Positions 52,111-61,292 are shown, counted from the stretch's first letter. The stretch: 64,000 nucleotides of DNA from Roseiarcus sp963730555 (GCA_963730555.1 CAVSSS010000013.1:62001-126000); one strand, 5' to 3'. A program made the numbers and translations. The notes: a model not told the origin generated them from the sequence alone.

Positions 52111-52161
52111 GTAGGAGCAGTGGCACCCCCGCAGCAACCTTCGGAATTTACTCACGCGATG
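52111..52161. repeat. imperfect direct repeat, copy 1
   Basis: GTAGGAGC ... CTTCGGAATTTACTCACG, ending CGATG, resembles 52261-52310 (GTAGGAGC ... CCTCGGAAAGTACTCACG, CGATG). The two copies are 150 bp apart and about 50 bp long. Both sit in the gene-poor stretch upstream of the S4/helicase operon's end. Confidence 0.55.
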
Positions 52162-52171
52162 ACGCCGCAGA

Positions 52172-52208
52172 AAAAGCCCCGCGCGAGTGTTGGGCTCGAT
52201 CGCGGGGC
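52172..52208 (-). terminator. rho-independent terminator (minus-strand direction)
   Basis: On the minus strand, GCCCCGCG and CGCGGGGC form an 8-bp stem around a 19-nt loop and are followed by TTTTT. It is the first terminator-like structure downstream of the S4-helicase operon (about 280 bp past its stop). A related AAAAGCCCCGCGCG sequence occurs at about 51795. Confidence 0.55.
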
Positions 52209-52260
52209 AAGTGTTGGGCGCGCTTGGGCGGGGACGAATTGAGCGCGCTTATAAATTTTG

Positions 52261-52310
52261 GTAGGAGCGGCAGCGCTCCGCGGCAATCCTCGGAAAGTAC
52301 TCACGCGATG
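52261..52310. repeat. imperfect direct repeat, copy 2
   Basis: Second copy of the 50-bp repeat starting GTAGGAGC and ending TACTCACGCGATG (see 52111-52161). The 52127-52489 interval carries this repeat and the terminator but no convincing gene. Confidence 0.55.
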
Positions 52311-52489
52311 GCACAACGACGCTCACCTCGCGCGACGCTTCCGCACAGATCGCTCGTCAGAATTTTGTCGGGACAATAGTTTGGTATGTCACCGTAACCG
52401 GCATCATTTTCACTGGCCGGTTTCGGATGAACACCCCATGGCAAAGTCGCCGAAGCTCGCTTGGTGGCGCGGGCGAGAACGAAATCGGC

Positions 52490-52819
52490 TCAAACCGCGG
52501 TTGTCCCGGGCCTGGCGTCACCGCCCGTGGCAGCGCCGTTAGCGTCGGTCAGAACATTATAGAGCGCGCGCGCCTCGACCGCCGGCCCACGTCGTTCGCC
52601 GAACGCCTCGACCCTCACCACGACCCATTTCGGCCCTTGCGCGAAGGTCAGCACATCGCCGCAGCGTATGCCGCGACTGGGTTTGTCGACGGACGTGCGC
52701 GCCCCGCTGCGCGTGAGCCGCACGCCGCCTTCCTCGACGACGCGCGCGGCCAAACTTCTCGTCTTGAAGAAGCGGGCGCGCCATAGCCAGACGTCGATCC
52801 GGCAGGCGTCTTCCGTCAC
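52490..52819 (-). CDS. S4 domain RNA-binding protein (Hsp15-like)
   Basis: A 109-residue protein. The S4 RNA-binding domain reads CRIDVWLWRARFFKTRSLAARVVEEGGVRL, then SRGIRCGDVLTF, in the arrangement of Hsp15/HslR, which rescues stalled 50S subunits with attached peptidyl-tRNA. The C-terminal 40 residues are variable. The GTG start at 52819 overlaps the helicase stop (GTGA), so it is translationally coupled to the helicase; this gene pair is common in alphaproteobacteria. Confidence 0.88.
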   Translation of the reverse strand: MTEDACRIDVWLWRARFFKTRSLAARVVEEGGVRLTRSGARTSVDKPSRGIRCGDVLTFAQGPKWVVVRVEAFGERRGPAVEARALYNVLTDANGAATGGDARPGTTAV

Positions 52820-55389
52820 GAGGCGGCGCGTCCCGACGCGCGACTGCGCCGGGCCTTGGCGCGCCTCGCCCGGCGCTTGGCGGCGGAGTTTGTCTTCGTG
52901 AGCGCCGCGAGCGCCGCGAACGGGGTCGCGACGGGCGCGGCCTTGTGCGCCGGTTCGTCGGACGCGTCGCGGCGCCGCCGAAACACCGCGCGCTCCGCGC
53001 CTTCGCCGTCTCGCACGCGGACAAACCCTAGCGCGCGCAGGATGTGATGCGCGTCGTCGCGGCGCCACCCAAGATCCCCCAGCAGCGCGTCGGTGACGTC
53101 GATCGCACCCGCGCCTTCAGGCCACGCGGCGCGCGCAAACGCGTCGAGCTGCTCAAGCTCAACGATTGGCGCGGCAAGCTGGCCAACCGCGCGCAAGCCG
53201 CGCAGCGCAAGCGCCTGCGGTTGCGGCGCCGGACGCGGCAGCGGATTGAGCGCTCCCGGGTCCGGCCGCCACGAGGCGCTTGCGAGTTCGGCGTAAGCGA
53301 ACGCGAGCAGCTGCGCCTGCGGCTCGAGCAGCGACGGCAGATAGAGGCTGAAGGCGCCGAAGCGCACGCCGAGCGCCTTGAGAGTCCGGCGCTCGTTGCG
53401 GCTGAGCAGCCTGATGCGTTGATCTGCGCCGCGACGGTCCAAGACGCCGAACTCATCGACGAGCTGATAGGCGAGACCGCGCGCGAGCCCCTTGAGCCGC
53501 CCGTCCTCGATCGCCTCCTTGAGATGCTTCAGAGCGGAAAGCCGACGCGTCGCCTCGGCGGCGACAAAGGCCTCAAGGCGCCGCGCGGCGCGTTCACGCT
53601 GCGGCTCGGCGCCGAACTCGCCGATTAGCCTCACGCGGGGCGCGAACGGCTCGCCGCCGACGATTTCGCCCGCCGCTTCGCCCCGCCAGTTGACAACGCC
53701 GCCAGGCGCAACAGCGAAGGCTTCATCGTCCTCGCTCGCCAACGCGCCAAGCCGCCGGGCGACCTCGGGGGCGACGACCCGCTCGACCGCGCCGCGCAGG
53801 GCGCGATTCTCGAGCGCCGTCGCGCCGCGCTCAGCCTCGAAATGGAAGCCGGCGAGTTGGCCGACCAAATGGCCCTCGACCGTCACCGCCCCGTCCTCGT
53901 TGATGCCGCCCAGGATCGGGCCCGCGCGCTGATTTAGGCTGCGGAGAAGCGCGCTCGTGCGCCGGTCGACGAAGCGCTGCATCAGGGATTGGTGCAGCGT
54001 ATCGGATAGGCGATCCTCGAGTTCCCGCGCGCGGCCCTGCCATGTTTGCGGATCGGCGAGCCAGTCGGCGCGATTGGCGACATAGGCCAAAGTCCGCACC
54101 CGCGCGAGCCGCGACGACAACGCGTCAATGTCGCCGTCGGTCCGGTCAAGGCTCGCAAACTGCCCCTGCATCCAGTCTTCGGGCAGCCGCCGGTCGCCTT
54201 GGGTGAGATGCTCGAACATGGTCCCGACGAGACGCGCGTGCTCGTCCTGCGTGGCTTTACGGAAATCCGGCGTCTGGCAGACCTCCCACAGCCGCATCAG
54301 GTTCGATCGGTCGCGCGCGCGCCGCATGACCATTTCATCGGTCGACAATTGGCGCAGCGTTGTTTCGTCTTGCGCTTCCGCGGAGAGTCTCAGTCCCGAG
54401 GCGGGCGGCGATGCCGCCAGCGAGCGGATGAGCCCCTGAAGCGACTGGAAATCGAGCCGGTGATTGCGCCATTCGGCGGCCATGACGGAAGGAAAGACAT
54501 GACCTTCGACCGCGCCGACGACATCCGGATCGAGTTCGGGCGCGTCGCCCGTTACGCCGAAGGCGCCGTCCTTGCGAAAGCGGCCGGCGCGCCCCGCGAT
54601 CTGAGCGATCTCCTGGGAATAGAGGGCGCGCAGGCGCCGGCCGTCGAATTTACGCAATCCGGCGAAGGCGACGTGATCGACGTCCATGTTCAATCCCATT
54701 CCGATCGCGTCGGTCGCGACCAGGAAGTCGACTTCGCCGGACTGGAACAGATTGACCTGCGCGTTGCGCGTGCGAGGACTGAGAGAACCCATGACCACGG
54801 CCGCCCCGCCGCGCTGGCGGCGGATGAGCTCGGCGATGGCGTAAACCGCGTCGGTGGAGAAGGCGACGATGGCGGTGCGCTGAGGAAGACGGGTCAGCTT
54901 CTTGGGGCCGGCGTAGCTGAGTTGCGACAGTCGCTCGCGAAATTGGATCTCGGCGTCCGGACAGAGATGACGGATGAGCGAGGCGACGGTCGCCGCACCC
55001 ATCAGCATCGTCTCGGACGACCCGCGCGCATGCAGGAGCCGATGGGTGAACACGTGGCCGCGCTCAGGATCGGCACAAAGCTGGATCTCATCGACGGCGA
55101 GAAATTCGACCTTGCGGTCGAGCGGCATCGCCTCGACCGTGCAGACGAAATAGCGCGGTCTCGCCGGCACGATCTTTTCTTCGCCGGTGATCAGGGCGAC
55201 TTCAGCCGCGCCCCGCGCCTTGACCACGCGATCGTAAATCTCGCGCGCCAGCAGCCTTAACGGCAGGCCGATCATGCCCGAAGCGTGTCCGAGCATCCGC
55301 TCAACCGCCAGATGCGTCTTGCCCGTGTTGGTCGGGCCCAGAACGGCGATGAGCCGCGAGGCGTCGCCCCGCGCTGGCGAGCGATTCAT
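52816..55389 (-). CDS. Suv3-like DEAD/DExH-type RNA helicase
   Basis: An 857-residue helicase from ATG 55389 (MNRSPARGDASRL). Motif I is VLGPTNTGKTHLAVERM (about residue 20), motif II is FLAVDEIQLC, TMLMGAATVASL is motif III-like, ATDAIGMGLNMDVDHVAF motif V and QEIAQIAGRAGRFRKDGAFGV motif VI. This is the mitochondrial Suv3 branch, whose mitochondrial member unwinds RNA for degradation. The long C-terminal half carries RNA-binding helical domains and ends in a basic RRARRAKARRSRASG tail. An upstream ATG (55425) is less likely. It is coupled to the S4 gene; a shared role in rRNA or mRNA surveillance is plausible. Confidence 0.92.
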   Translation of the reverse strand: MNRSPARGDASRLIAVLGPTNTGKTHLAVERMLGHASGMIGLPLRLLAREIYDRVVKARGAAEVALITGEEKIVPARPRYFVCTVEAMPLDRKVEFLAVDEIQLCADPERGHVFTHRLLHARGSSETMLMGAATVASLIRHLCPDAEIQFRERLSQLSYAGPKKLTRLPQRTAIVAFSTDAVYAIAELIRRQRGGAAVVMGSLSPRTRNAQVNLFQSGEVDFLVATDAIGMGLNMDVDHVAFAGLRKFDGRRLRALYSQEIAQIAGRAGRFRKDGAFGVTGDAPELDPDVVGAVEGHVFPSVMAAEWRNHRLDFQSLQGLIRSLAASPPASGLRLSAEAQDETTLRQLSTDEMVMRRARDRSNLMRLWEVCQTPDFRKATQDEHARLVGTMFEHLTQGDRRLPEDWMQGQFASLDRTDGDIDALSSRLARVRTLAYVANRADWLADPQTWQGRARELEDRLSDTLHQSLMQRFVDRRTSALLRSLNQRAGPILGGINEDGAVTVEGHLVGQLAGFHFEAERGATALENRALRGAVERVVAPEVARRLGALASEDDEAFAVAPGGVVNWRGEAAGEIVGGEPFAPRVRLIGEFGAEPQRERAARRLEAFVAAEATRRLSALKHLKEAIEDGRLKGLARGLAYQLVDEFGVLDRRGADQRIRLLSRNERRTLKALGVRFGAFSLYLPSLLEPQAQLLAFAYAELASASWRPDPGALNPLPRPAPQPQALALRGLRAVGQLAAPIVELEQLDAFARAAWPEGAGAIDVTDALLGDLGWRRDDAHHILRALGFVRVRDGEGAERAVFRRRRDASDEPAHKAAPVATPFAALAALTKTNSAAKRRARRAKARRSRASGRAAS

Positions 55390-55570
55390 GAGTCTCAATG
55401 TGGACGATAGAGGCGCGCGCCGCAAGGCTTAAGCGCTTGTTTAAATGCGCGTCTTATCGCGCCGTTGTCACTTTTCTTTGACATTGGAACGGCGACGACG
55501 CTCTTGCCCTTACGGGATGAAGGCGCCAACACTGGTCCAAGAGTCGCCACAGCCATTGGGGGGAAGCAGA

Positions 55571-56511
55571 ATGTATCATGGGCAAGTCGAAGGCACGGAC
55601 CTCGTTGTGCTCGACAAGCGCTTCGGGCAGCTCTTCGCCGGCTATATGCGGGTGACCAGGCACTGGACCGGTTCGATTTGGGCCGAGGGTCCGGTCTGGT
55701 TCGCCGCTGGCCGCTATCTCATCTGGTCGGATATCCCCAACAACCGCATGCTCCGCTTCGTTGAGGAGTTCAGGCCAGGTATCAGTTTTCCGGCAGGCCT
55801 CCAACAATTCGAACGGCAACACCGTCGACAACCAGGGCCGGCTCGTCACCTGCGAACATTTGACGCGCCGCGTCACCCGCACCGAGTTCGACGGCTCGAT
55901 CAAGGTGCTGGCGGACAAATGGGAGGGCAAGCGTTTCAACTCGCCGAACGACGCGGTCGTGAAATCGGACGAACTCGATCTGGTTCACCGATCCGGCCTA
56001 CGGCATCGACGGCGACAACGAGGGCGAACCGGCGACGCCCGAAATCGACGGCTGCTACGTCTATCGCATCGACAAGTCGGGCGCGATTACGAAACTCATC
56101 GACAATATGGTGCGGCCCAACGGCATCGCCTTCTCGCCCGACGAGACGCTGCTTTATGTCGCCGACACCGGGGCGACGCACACAGAGAATACGCCACGCG
56201 CCATTCGCCGCTACAGCATCAACGCCGACGGCAAGAGCGTGCAGGGTCCGGGCGAAAGCTTTTGTGAGCTGGCCCCGGAGGACGGACTTTACGACGGTTT
56301 CCGCGTCGACCGGTCCGGACGGATATGGACGAGCACCGGCAAAGGCGTCTATTGCTACGAACCGGATGGGACGCTGATCGGCAAGATCCTCATTCCGGAA
56401 ATCGTCGCCAACCTGACTTTCGGCGGTCCGAAGCGCAATCGCCTGTACATCTGCGGCACGACCTCGCTGTATTCAGTCCTGCTAATGACCAACGGGTCTA
56501 AGCTCGGCTAA
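55571..56511 (+). pseudogene. SMP-30/gluconolactonase family protein, two +1 frameshifts
   Basis: Three successive frames give one protein of about 312 residues. The first (from ATG 55571) reads WTGSIWAEGPVWFAAGRYLIWSDIPNNRMLRF (metal-binding Glu in EGP). The second (from about 55770) reads SGQVSVFRQASNNSNGNTVDNQGRLVTCEH and FNSPNDAVVKSD. The third (from about 55978) reads IWFTDPAYGIDGDNEGEP, VRPNGIAFSPDETLLYVADTG and FCELAPEDGLYDGFRVD. These are the beta-propeller blades and calcium site of gluconolactonase-type enzymes. Each break equals one extra base. The intact active site suggests a sequencing cause. It probably opens a small operon with the dienelactone hydrolase and SDR genes. Confidence 0.82.
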
Positions 56512-56635
56512 CTGACTGCGGCGTTTCTGCTCGCGTCGTAAAATTAATCGCCCGCCTGAAGCCTTGAAAGCCGCCTTGTCCGACCGTACCGTTCGCAGGC
56601 GGGAGTTCTTGCGGTTTGCAACAGCGGAGAAACGA

Positions 56636-57310
56636 ATGGGCGCCGAGATCACGTTCAAACGCCCCGACGGCGGCGACGCCAAGGGCTATCTGGCGAACGC
56701 TGCAAGCGGCGATGCGCCGGGAGTTGTCGTCATCCAGGAATGGTGGGGGCTGGCTGATCAAATCAAGGCGATGGTCGACCGCTTCGCGCTCGCGGGTTTC
56801 GACGCCTTCGCGCCCGATCTCTACAAGGGCGTCGTCGTGCCCTATCACGACGCGGACCGCGCGGCGAAGGAGATGTCGTCGCTGAATTTCCTCGACGCCA
56901 CCGAGCAAAATGTTCGCGGAGCGGTCCAATACCTCAAGCGCAACGGGGCCAAGGTCGGCATCGCCGGTTATTGCATGGGCGGGGCGGTGGCGGTGATCGC
57001 CGCGGCGAAGATCCCCGAGTTGACGGCGGCGGTTTCCTTCTACGGGCTGCCGCCCGAGCAGGCGGTCAAGGCTGCGGACGTCAAGATTCCGCTCCAGGGC
57101 CACTTCGCCAACAAGGACGATTACATCACGCCGAAGACCGTCGATGATTTCGAGAAAGCCTTGAAGGCTGCGGGCAAGGACGCTGAATTCTTCCGCTATG
57201 ACGCTGACCACGCCTTCGTCAACGAGCAGCGCATGGCGGTGCATGACCGCCAGGCGGCCGAGCTGGCGTGGGGCCGGGCCGTCGCCTTCCTGAAGAGACG
57301 CCTGGGCTAG
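56636..57310 (+). CDS. dienelactone hydrolase family protein
   Basis: A 224-residue alpha/beta hydrolase. GVVVIQEWWGLADQIK (residues 24-39) contains the characteristic Glu of the family, AGYCMGGAVAV has the nucleophile Cys in GYCxGG, ANKDDYITP carries the Asp, and DADHAFVNEQR the His. That is the Cys-Asp-His triad of dienelactone hydrolase, which opens 4-carboxymethylenebutenolide; relatives act on other lactones and esters. ATG 56636 follows AGCGGAGAAACG. It lies between the SMP-30 gene and the SDR gene. Confidence 0.9.
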   Translation: MGAEITFKRPDGGDAKGYLANAASGDAPGVVVIQEWWGLADQIKAMVDRFALAGFDAFAPDLYKGVVVPYHDADRAAKEMSSLNFLDATEQNVRGAVQYLKRNGAKVGIAGYCMGGAVAVIAAAKIPELTAAVSFYGLPPEQAVKAADVKIPLQGHFANKDDYITPKTVDDFEKALKAAGKDAEFFRYDADHAFVNEQRMAVHDRQAAELAWGRAVAFLKRRLG

Positions 57311-57320
57311 GTTTGGGCGA

Positions 57321-58097
57321 ATGGAGCTTGGACTCAAAAACAAGGTCGTGCTCATCACCGGCGGCTCGAAGGGCATCGGCCTTGCTTGCGCGCAAGCCTT
57401 CGCGGCCGAAGGCGCCCGGATCGCCATATGTTCGCGCTCCCGCGACAATATCGACAAGGCCAGCGCGAAGATCAAAGAGGCGTTTGGCGTCGCCGCCGAT
57501 CTCGTGGACGCCGCGGCGGGGCAGAGAGCGATAGAAGCAGTCGAAGCCCGCCTTGGGCCGATCGACATCCTGGTGAATTCGGCGGGCGCCGCGAAGCGAA
57601 CGCCGCCCGACGAATTAACCCCGGCGATCTGGCGCGAAGCGTTTGACGCCAAGTTCTTCTCTTATATCAACGCCATTGACCCGGTGGTGAAGCGCATGGC
57701 GAAGCGCGGGAGCGGCGTCATCGTCAGCATCATCGGAGTGGGCGGCAAGGTCGCCTCGTCAACGCATCTCGCCGGCGGATCGGCCAACGCCGCCCTGATG
57801 CTCGCCACAGCCGGGCTCGGCGCGACTTACGCTAGCAGGGGCGTTCGCTTCGTCGGTGTCAGTCCGAGTCTGACGGAGACGGACCGGGTGGCGGAGGGGC
57901 TCGCCGCCGACGCCCGGCTCGCCAATATCTCGGTGGATGAAGCGCGCCGGCGCGGCGTCGCCAAGCTCCCGTTGGGCCGCATGGCGACGGCGGAAGAGAT
58001 CGCCGACGCGGTTCTCTTCCTCGCCTCCGCGAAGGCGGGCTACATCACCGGTGTGACCCTATCGATGGACGGCGGCCAGAACCCGGTCGTGCTCTGA
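57321..58097 (+). CDS. SDR family protein with altered active site
   Basis: A 258-residue Rossmann-fold SDR. The cofactor motif VVLITGGSKGIGLACA and LVNSAGAAKRT are normal, and the C-terminus YITGVTLSMDGGQNP is FabG-like. Where the catalytic Ser and YxxxK are expected, the chain reads SIIGVGGKVASSTHLAGGSANAAL, with Gly and Asn aligned at the Tyr and Lys positions. This may be a divergent SDR subgroup with a different mechanism, or one that is not catalytic. It follows the dienelactone hydrolase by 10 bp. Confidence 0.85.
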   Translation: MELGLKNKVVLITGGSKGIGLACAQAFAAEGARIAICSRSRDNIDKASAKIKEAFGVAADLVDAAAGQRAIEAVEARLGPIDILVNSAGAAKRTPPDELTPAIWREAFDAKFFSYINAIDPVVKRMAKRGSGVIVSIIGVGGKVASSTHLAGGSANAALMLATAGLGATYASRGVRFVGVSPSLTETDRVAEGLAADARLANISVDEARRRGVAKLPLGRMATAEEIADAVLFLASAKAGYITGVTLSMDGGQNPVVL

Positions 58098-58188
58098 GCG
58101 ATGGCGGTCCGATCCGCCTCTCTTGGCGGCTGAACAGCAGGTTTGCGTCAATGGCCTCCGCTGCGGCGACTGCTGCCGGAAACCTAAC

Positions 58189-59109
58189 TCAGCGCCCCGC
58201 AGCGCCGCTGCTTGGGCCGCCAGCGGCTTGGGCCCGTCGGATCCCAGTCGAATTCCGAGGCCGCCCGCCGAAGAAAGCCAAAAGGAACTGCGGCAAGTTC
58301 GGGGCTGTCGACTGAGTCGTATGGCGTTTCGGATCAACGCCGCGCGAAGAGAGAGTCGAGCGCAGCCTTTTTGAAGGTTCATTCGCCGGCGGTCTCGCTG
58401 GCGGTAAGGGTGGCGACGAAACAACCGGTCCCGGAAGGACGCCTGAAGGCGTATCTTGCGCAGCGTCAGCAGGGGGCGGCGCCTTGTCGTCCAGCCGCTT
58501 GGCTAGGCCAAGGAGTTGCGGCCGCAACTTCTCACAGCGCAACTCGATCAAGAGCCGAATGATTCCGTCGCTCGTCGGGCTATCAGACAATCGTTGCAAA
58601 CGGTCTTCGTCGCCTCTGCAGATCTCATCAGCGGCAAGCGTCGCGGCGTCCGACCCGGTCGATGGCACGGGAGGAGGGACGTTTTCGCTCGGAACCTTTG
58701 TGTCAGCCGCGCCAACGTCCGGCGCCTGCACGGCCATCGGCGCGGAGGGCGTCATGGGCGGAGCGAGTTTGTCGAGTTCCGCGCGTACGGATTGCGCGTG
58801 GGCTCCGTCCGGATGGGCGGTCAAGAATGCGCGCCATCCTTCTGTCGACTTCATCCGCTCCGCGATTCGGTAGTCCAAGTCCTCCTCGACTTTGGCGGCG
58901 GCTATCGGATCGACTGACGGAACCTCTGCTTGCGGCCGTGCAGCCAGTGACTTGTTGATAGCGACGCTGATGTCATCTAGCCACCGCGGTTTCGCAATCT
59001 CTCCGCGGCTGGTGGCGTATGCGTAGACGGCCGGAACCGCCAACGCCAGAAGGAGCATGTATTTCCAAAGTTTAAGCACGCCCAGACCTTCCACCGCCCC
59101 GCTAATCAC
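58189..59109 (-). CDS. hypothetical protein with N-terminal membrane anchor
   Basis: A 306-residue protein. A membrane helix (LWKYMLLLALAVPAVYAYA, residues 14-32) is followed by a soluble domain that includes DPIAAAKVEEDLDYRIAERM and STEGWRAFLTAHPDGAHAQS, a short tetratricopeptide-like helical unit. A Pro/Ala-rich linker, a Cys-containing segment (ADEICRGDEDRLQRLSDSP, LRCEKLRPQLLGL) and a low-complexity, Arg/Pro-rich C-terminus complete it. I do not recognise a defined family. The last 80 residues could be a shifted frame, since their composition differs from the body. It converges with the SDR gene. Confidence 0.55.
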   Translation of the reverse strand: MISGAVEGLGVLKLWKYMLLLALAVPAVYAYATSRGEIAKPRWLDDISVAINKSLAARPQAEVPSVDPIAAAKVEEDLDYRIAERMKSTEGWRAFLTAHPDGAHAQSVRAELDKLAPPMTPSAPMAVQAPDVGAADTKVPSENVPPPVPSTGSDAATLAADEICRGDEDRLQRLSDSPTSDGIIRLLIELRCEKLRPQLLGLAKRLDDKAPPPADAAQDTPSGVLPGPVVSSPPLPPARPPANEPSKRLRSTLSSRGVDPKRHTTQSTAPNLPQFLLAFFGGRPRNSTGIRRAQAAGGPSSGAAGR

Positions 59110-59337
59110 GTGGCCGGCGATTGGTCAATTCACGTCCTTATCCAAAATTCCGCAGGGTAAACGGGATGAGACCTATTTAACGTCATACCCTTGGCGTAGA
59201 ATGCGGAGCGGCGATTGCGCGCTCAGATCGTTTTAGCAACGCCCTTTCCGCGCGAACTTCTCAAAAACGTGCTTCGTGTACGCGATTGGTCTGGCGGGAT
59301 CTCGTCCGCGACTCTGAGAAATCCGCGCTGCGCGGAA

Positions 59338-59709
59338 TCAGGACGCCTTCCGGCGGACGGCCCACGGCGCCATGCGCCGGATCTGCGCCACGCTCGCCTG
59401 TTTAGGCAGCTTTTCTGCGATGCCGTAGACCCGCTCCCGACGATCGATTTCCCCCATGACGTCGGCGGGCGAAACGCCGCATTCCGCCCAGATTACGGCA
59501 AGGTGATAGAAAACGTCGGCACTCTCGAGGATGACCGATTCGCGGTTCATCTGCACCGCGTCCAGCCCGACCTCGATCGCCTCCTCGACCAGCTTCTTGG
59601 CCATTTTCTGCACGCCGTCGCGGAACAGCTTGGAGGTGCGGGACGTCGAAGGGCTTCGGTCGCGGGCCTCCTGAACGGCGGCAAATAATCTGTCAAGCGA
59701 ATCAGTCAT
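59338..59709 (-). CDS. hisE: phosphoribosyl-ATP diphosphatase
   Basis: A 123-residue HisE (MazG-like fold). FRDGVQKMAKKLVEEAIEVGLDAV contains the EExxE-type metal ligands, and ILESADVFYHLAVIWAECGVSP carries the later ExxD. It hydrolyses PR-ATP to PR-AMP in histidine biosynthesis. In alphaproteobacteria hisE commonly follows hisF in the his operon; here it is separate, and the usual neighbours are not in the window. Confidence 0.9.
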   Translation of the reverse strand: MTDSLDRLFAAVQEARDRSPSTSRTSKLFRDGVQKMAKKLVEEAIEVGLDAVQMNRESVILESADVFYHLAVIWAECGVSPADVMGEIDRRERVYGIAEKLPKQASVAQIRRMAPWAVRRKAS

Positions 59710-59876
59710 GTGTTCTGATTATCCCTATTGAAAACAGATAATGCCGGACAAGAGTTCACGCACTATGACAAAAAGGCTTAAACGGAAATTTTTTTGCAAA
59801 AGCCTGGGGATTACTCGTGGGCGGCGTCGCTCCGCGCAGGCTGGGAGACCAGTCCCCTAGGACCAAACCACCCTGT

Positions 59877-60560
59877 TCATGCTGCAAGAGAAGCGAAAAG
59901 CGCACGTCCGTGCGTGCCGCCCACCAAAGGGTCGATCAGGTTTTCCGGATGCGGCATCAAGCCCAGCACATTGAACTGATCGTTGAACACGCCGGCTATG
60001 GAATTGATGGCTCCGTTGGGGTTCGAGGCGCTCCCGACCCTGCCCTCAGTGTCACAATAGCGGAAGGCGACCCGGCCCTCCGCCTCAATTCGGCGGATCG
60101 TGTCATCATTGGCGACGAAGTTTCCCTCGCCATGCGCGATGGCGAATTGGACCACCTGTCCGGGCGCGTAACGACGCGTGAATGGCGTTTGCGCATTCTC
60201 AACCCGTACGTGCTGCATTTTGCAGATGAAGCGCAGCTCAGCGTTGCGCATCAAAACCCCGGGCAAGAGGCCAGCCTCGCATAGGATCTGGAAGCCGTTG
60301 CACACGCCCAGCACCAGTCCGCCGCGCGCTGCGTGATCACCGACCGCCCGCATGATCGGCGACCTCGCGGCGATGGCTCCGCAGCGCAGGTAATCTCCAT
60401 AGGAGAATCCGCCGGGCAAGACGACCAGATCCAGGCCCGATGGCAATTCGCGGTCGGCGTGCCAGACGATCGCGGGCTCGGCGCCTGTGGCCTGCCGCAG
60501 GGCGCGCGCGACATCGCCTTCGCGATTCACCCCGGGAAAGACAATGATCGCGGCCCGCAT
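59877..60560 (-). CDS. purQ: phosphoribosylformylglycinamidine synthase subunit PurQ
   Basis: A 227-residue class I glutaminase. The N-terminus MRAAIIVFPGVNREGDVARAL is standard, the nucleophile Cys is in GLVLGVCNGFQILCEAGLLPG, and the His/Glu of the triad are in GLMPHPENLIDP. It supplies ammonia to PurL for FGAM formation in purine synthesis. I chose ATG 60560; GTG 60569 overlaps the purS stop and would add three residues. It is encoded directly after purS; purL is not in the window. Confidence 0.93.
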   Translation of the reverse strand: MRAAIIVFPGVNREGDVARALRQATGAEPAIVWHADRELPSGLDLVVLPGGFSYGDYLRCGAIAARSPIMRAVGDHAARGGLVLGVCNGFQILCEAGLLPGVLMRNAELRFICKMQHVRVENAQTPFTRRYAPGQVVQFAIAHGEGNFVANDDTIRRIEAEGRVAFRYCDTEGRVGSASNPNGAINSIAGVFNDQFNVLGLMPHPENLIDPLVGGTHGRALFASLAA

Positions 60561-60565
60561 GGCGC

Positions 60566-60805
60566 TCACGCAATCTCAATGGCGTAGTTCTCGACAATCG
60601 TGTTGGCGAGCAAACGCTCGCAAGCCTCGCTCAGCCTCCTGTGCGCGGCCGCCTGATCGTCGCCGTCGAGCTCGATGTCAAAAACCTTGCCCTGACGCAC
60701 GCTTGTGAGCCCGTCGACGGCCAGCCCCTTGAGCGCGCCCTCGATCGCCTTGCCCTGCGGATCCAGCACGCCCGACTTCAACGTCACGATCACACGCGCT
60801 TTCAT
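60566..60805 (-). CDS. purS: phosphoribosylformylglycinamidine synthase subunit PurS
   Basis: A 79-residue protein (MKARVIVTLKSGVLDPQGKAIEGALKGLAV...VRQGKVFDIEL...YAIEIA), which is the standard PurS. It bridges PurQ and PurL in the three-subunit FGAM synthase. ATG 60805 gives the normal N-terminus; an in-frame extension to 60838 is poor. Confidence 0.93.
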   Translation of the reverse strand: MKARVIVTLKSGVLDPQGKAIEGALKGLAVDGLTSVRQGKVFDIELDGDDQAAAHRRLSEACERLLANTIVENYAIEIA

Positions 60806-60827
60806 GGGGCGTAAGCTCCCGGCCCGT

Positions 60828-61292
60828 TCAGGCCGCATTCGAGGTCGGCGCCATCGTCAGAAGCGCGTAAAGCGCCGCTGGGTCCTTGGTCGCGCGCAAT
60901 TGTGCGGCAACCGCGCCGTTGCGCAGTAGGCGGGCGCTCATCGCCAGCGCCTTGAGGTGGTCTGCTCCTGCTGCTTCCGGAGCGATCAGCATCAAAATGA
61001 GATCGACGGGAAGCGCGTCCGGAGCCTCAAAATCGATCGGGCGCTCAAGCCTGGCGAAGACGCCGAAAATCTGCTGGCATTTTGCCGGCTTGCCATGCGG
61101 AATGGCGACGCCGTCGCCGACCCCGGTCGAGCCGAGCCGCTCGCGTTGCAAGATCGCATCCAAGATCTCACGCGCCGACAGGCCTGAGACCAGCGCGGCG
61201 CGCTCGCTCATCTCCTGCAGCGCCTGCTTCTTGCCGTTCACTCTCAGAGCAGCCAGCACGGCGTCGGGCCTGAGGAGATGCGATAATGACAT
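60828..61292 (-). CDS. ptsN: PTS IIA-like nitrogen-regulatory protein PtsN
   Basis: A 154-residue IIA-Ntr protein. The phospho-accepting His is in GVGDGVAIPHGKPAKC (about residue 65), and FGVFARLERPIDFEAPDALPVDLILMLIAPE is the conserved core. Phosphorylated by PtsP/NPr, it modulates potassium transport, nitrogen and carbon signalling. It follows hpf by 11 bp and belongs to the rpoN-hpf-ptsN block that is conserved across proteobacteria. Confidence 0.93.
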   Translation of the reverse strand: MSLSHLLRPDAVLAALRVNGKKQALQEMSERAALVSGLSAREILDAILQRERLGSTGVGDGVAIPHGKPAKCQQIFGVFARLERPIDFEAPDALPVDLILMLIAPEAAGADHLKALAMSARLLRNGAVAAQLRATKDPAALYALLTMAPTSNAA

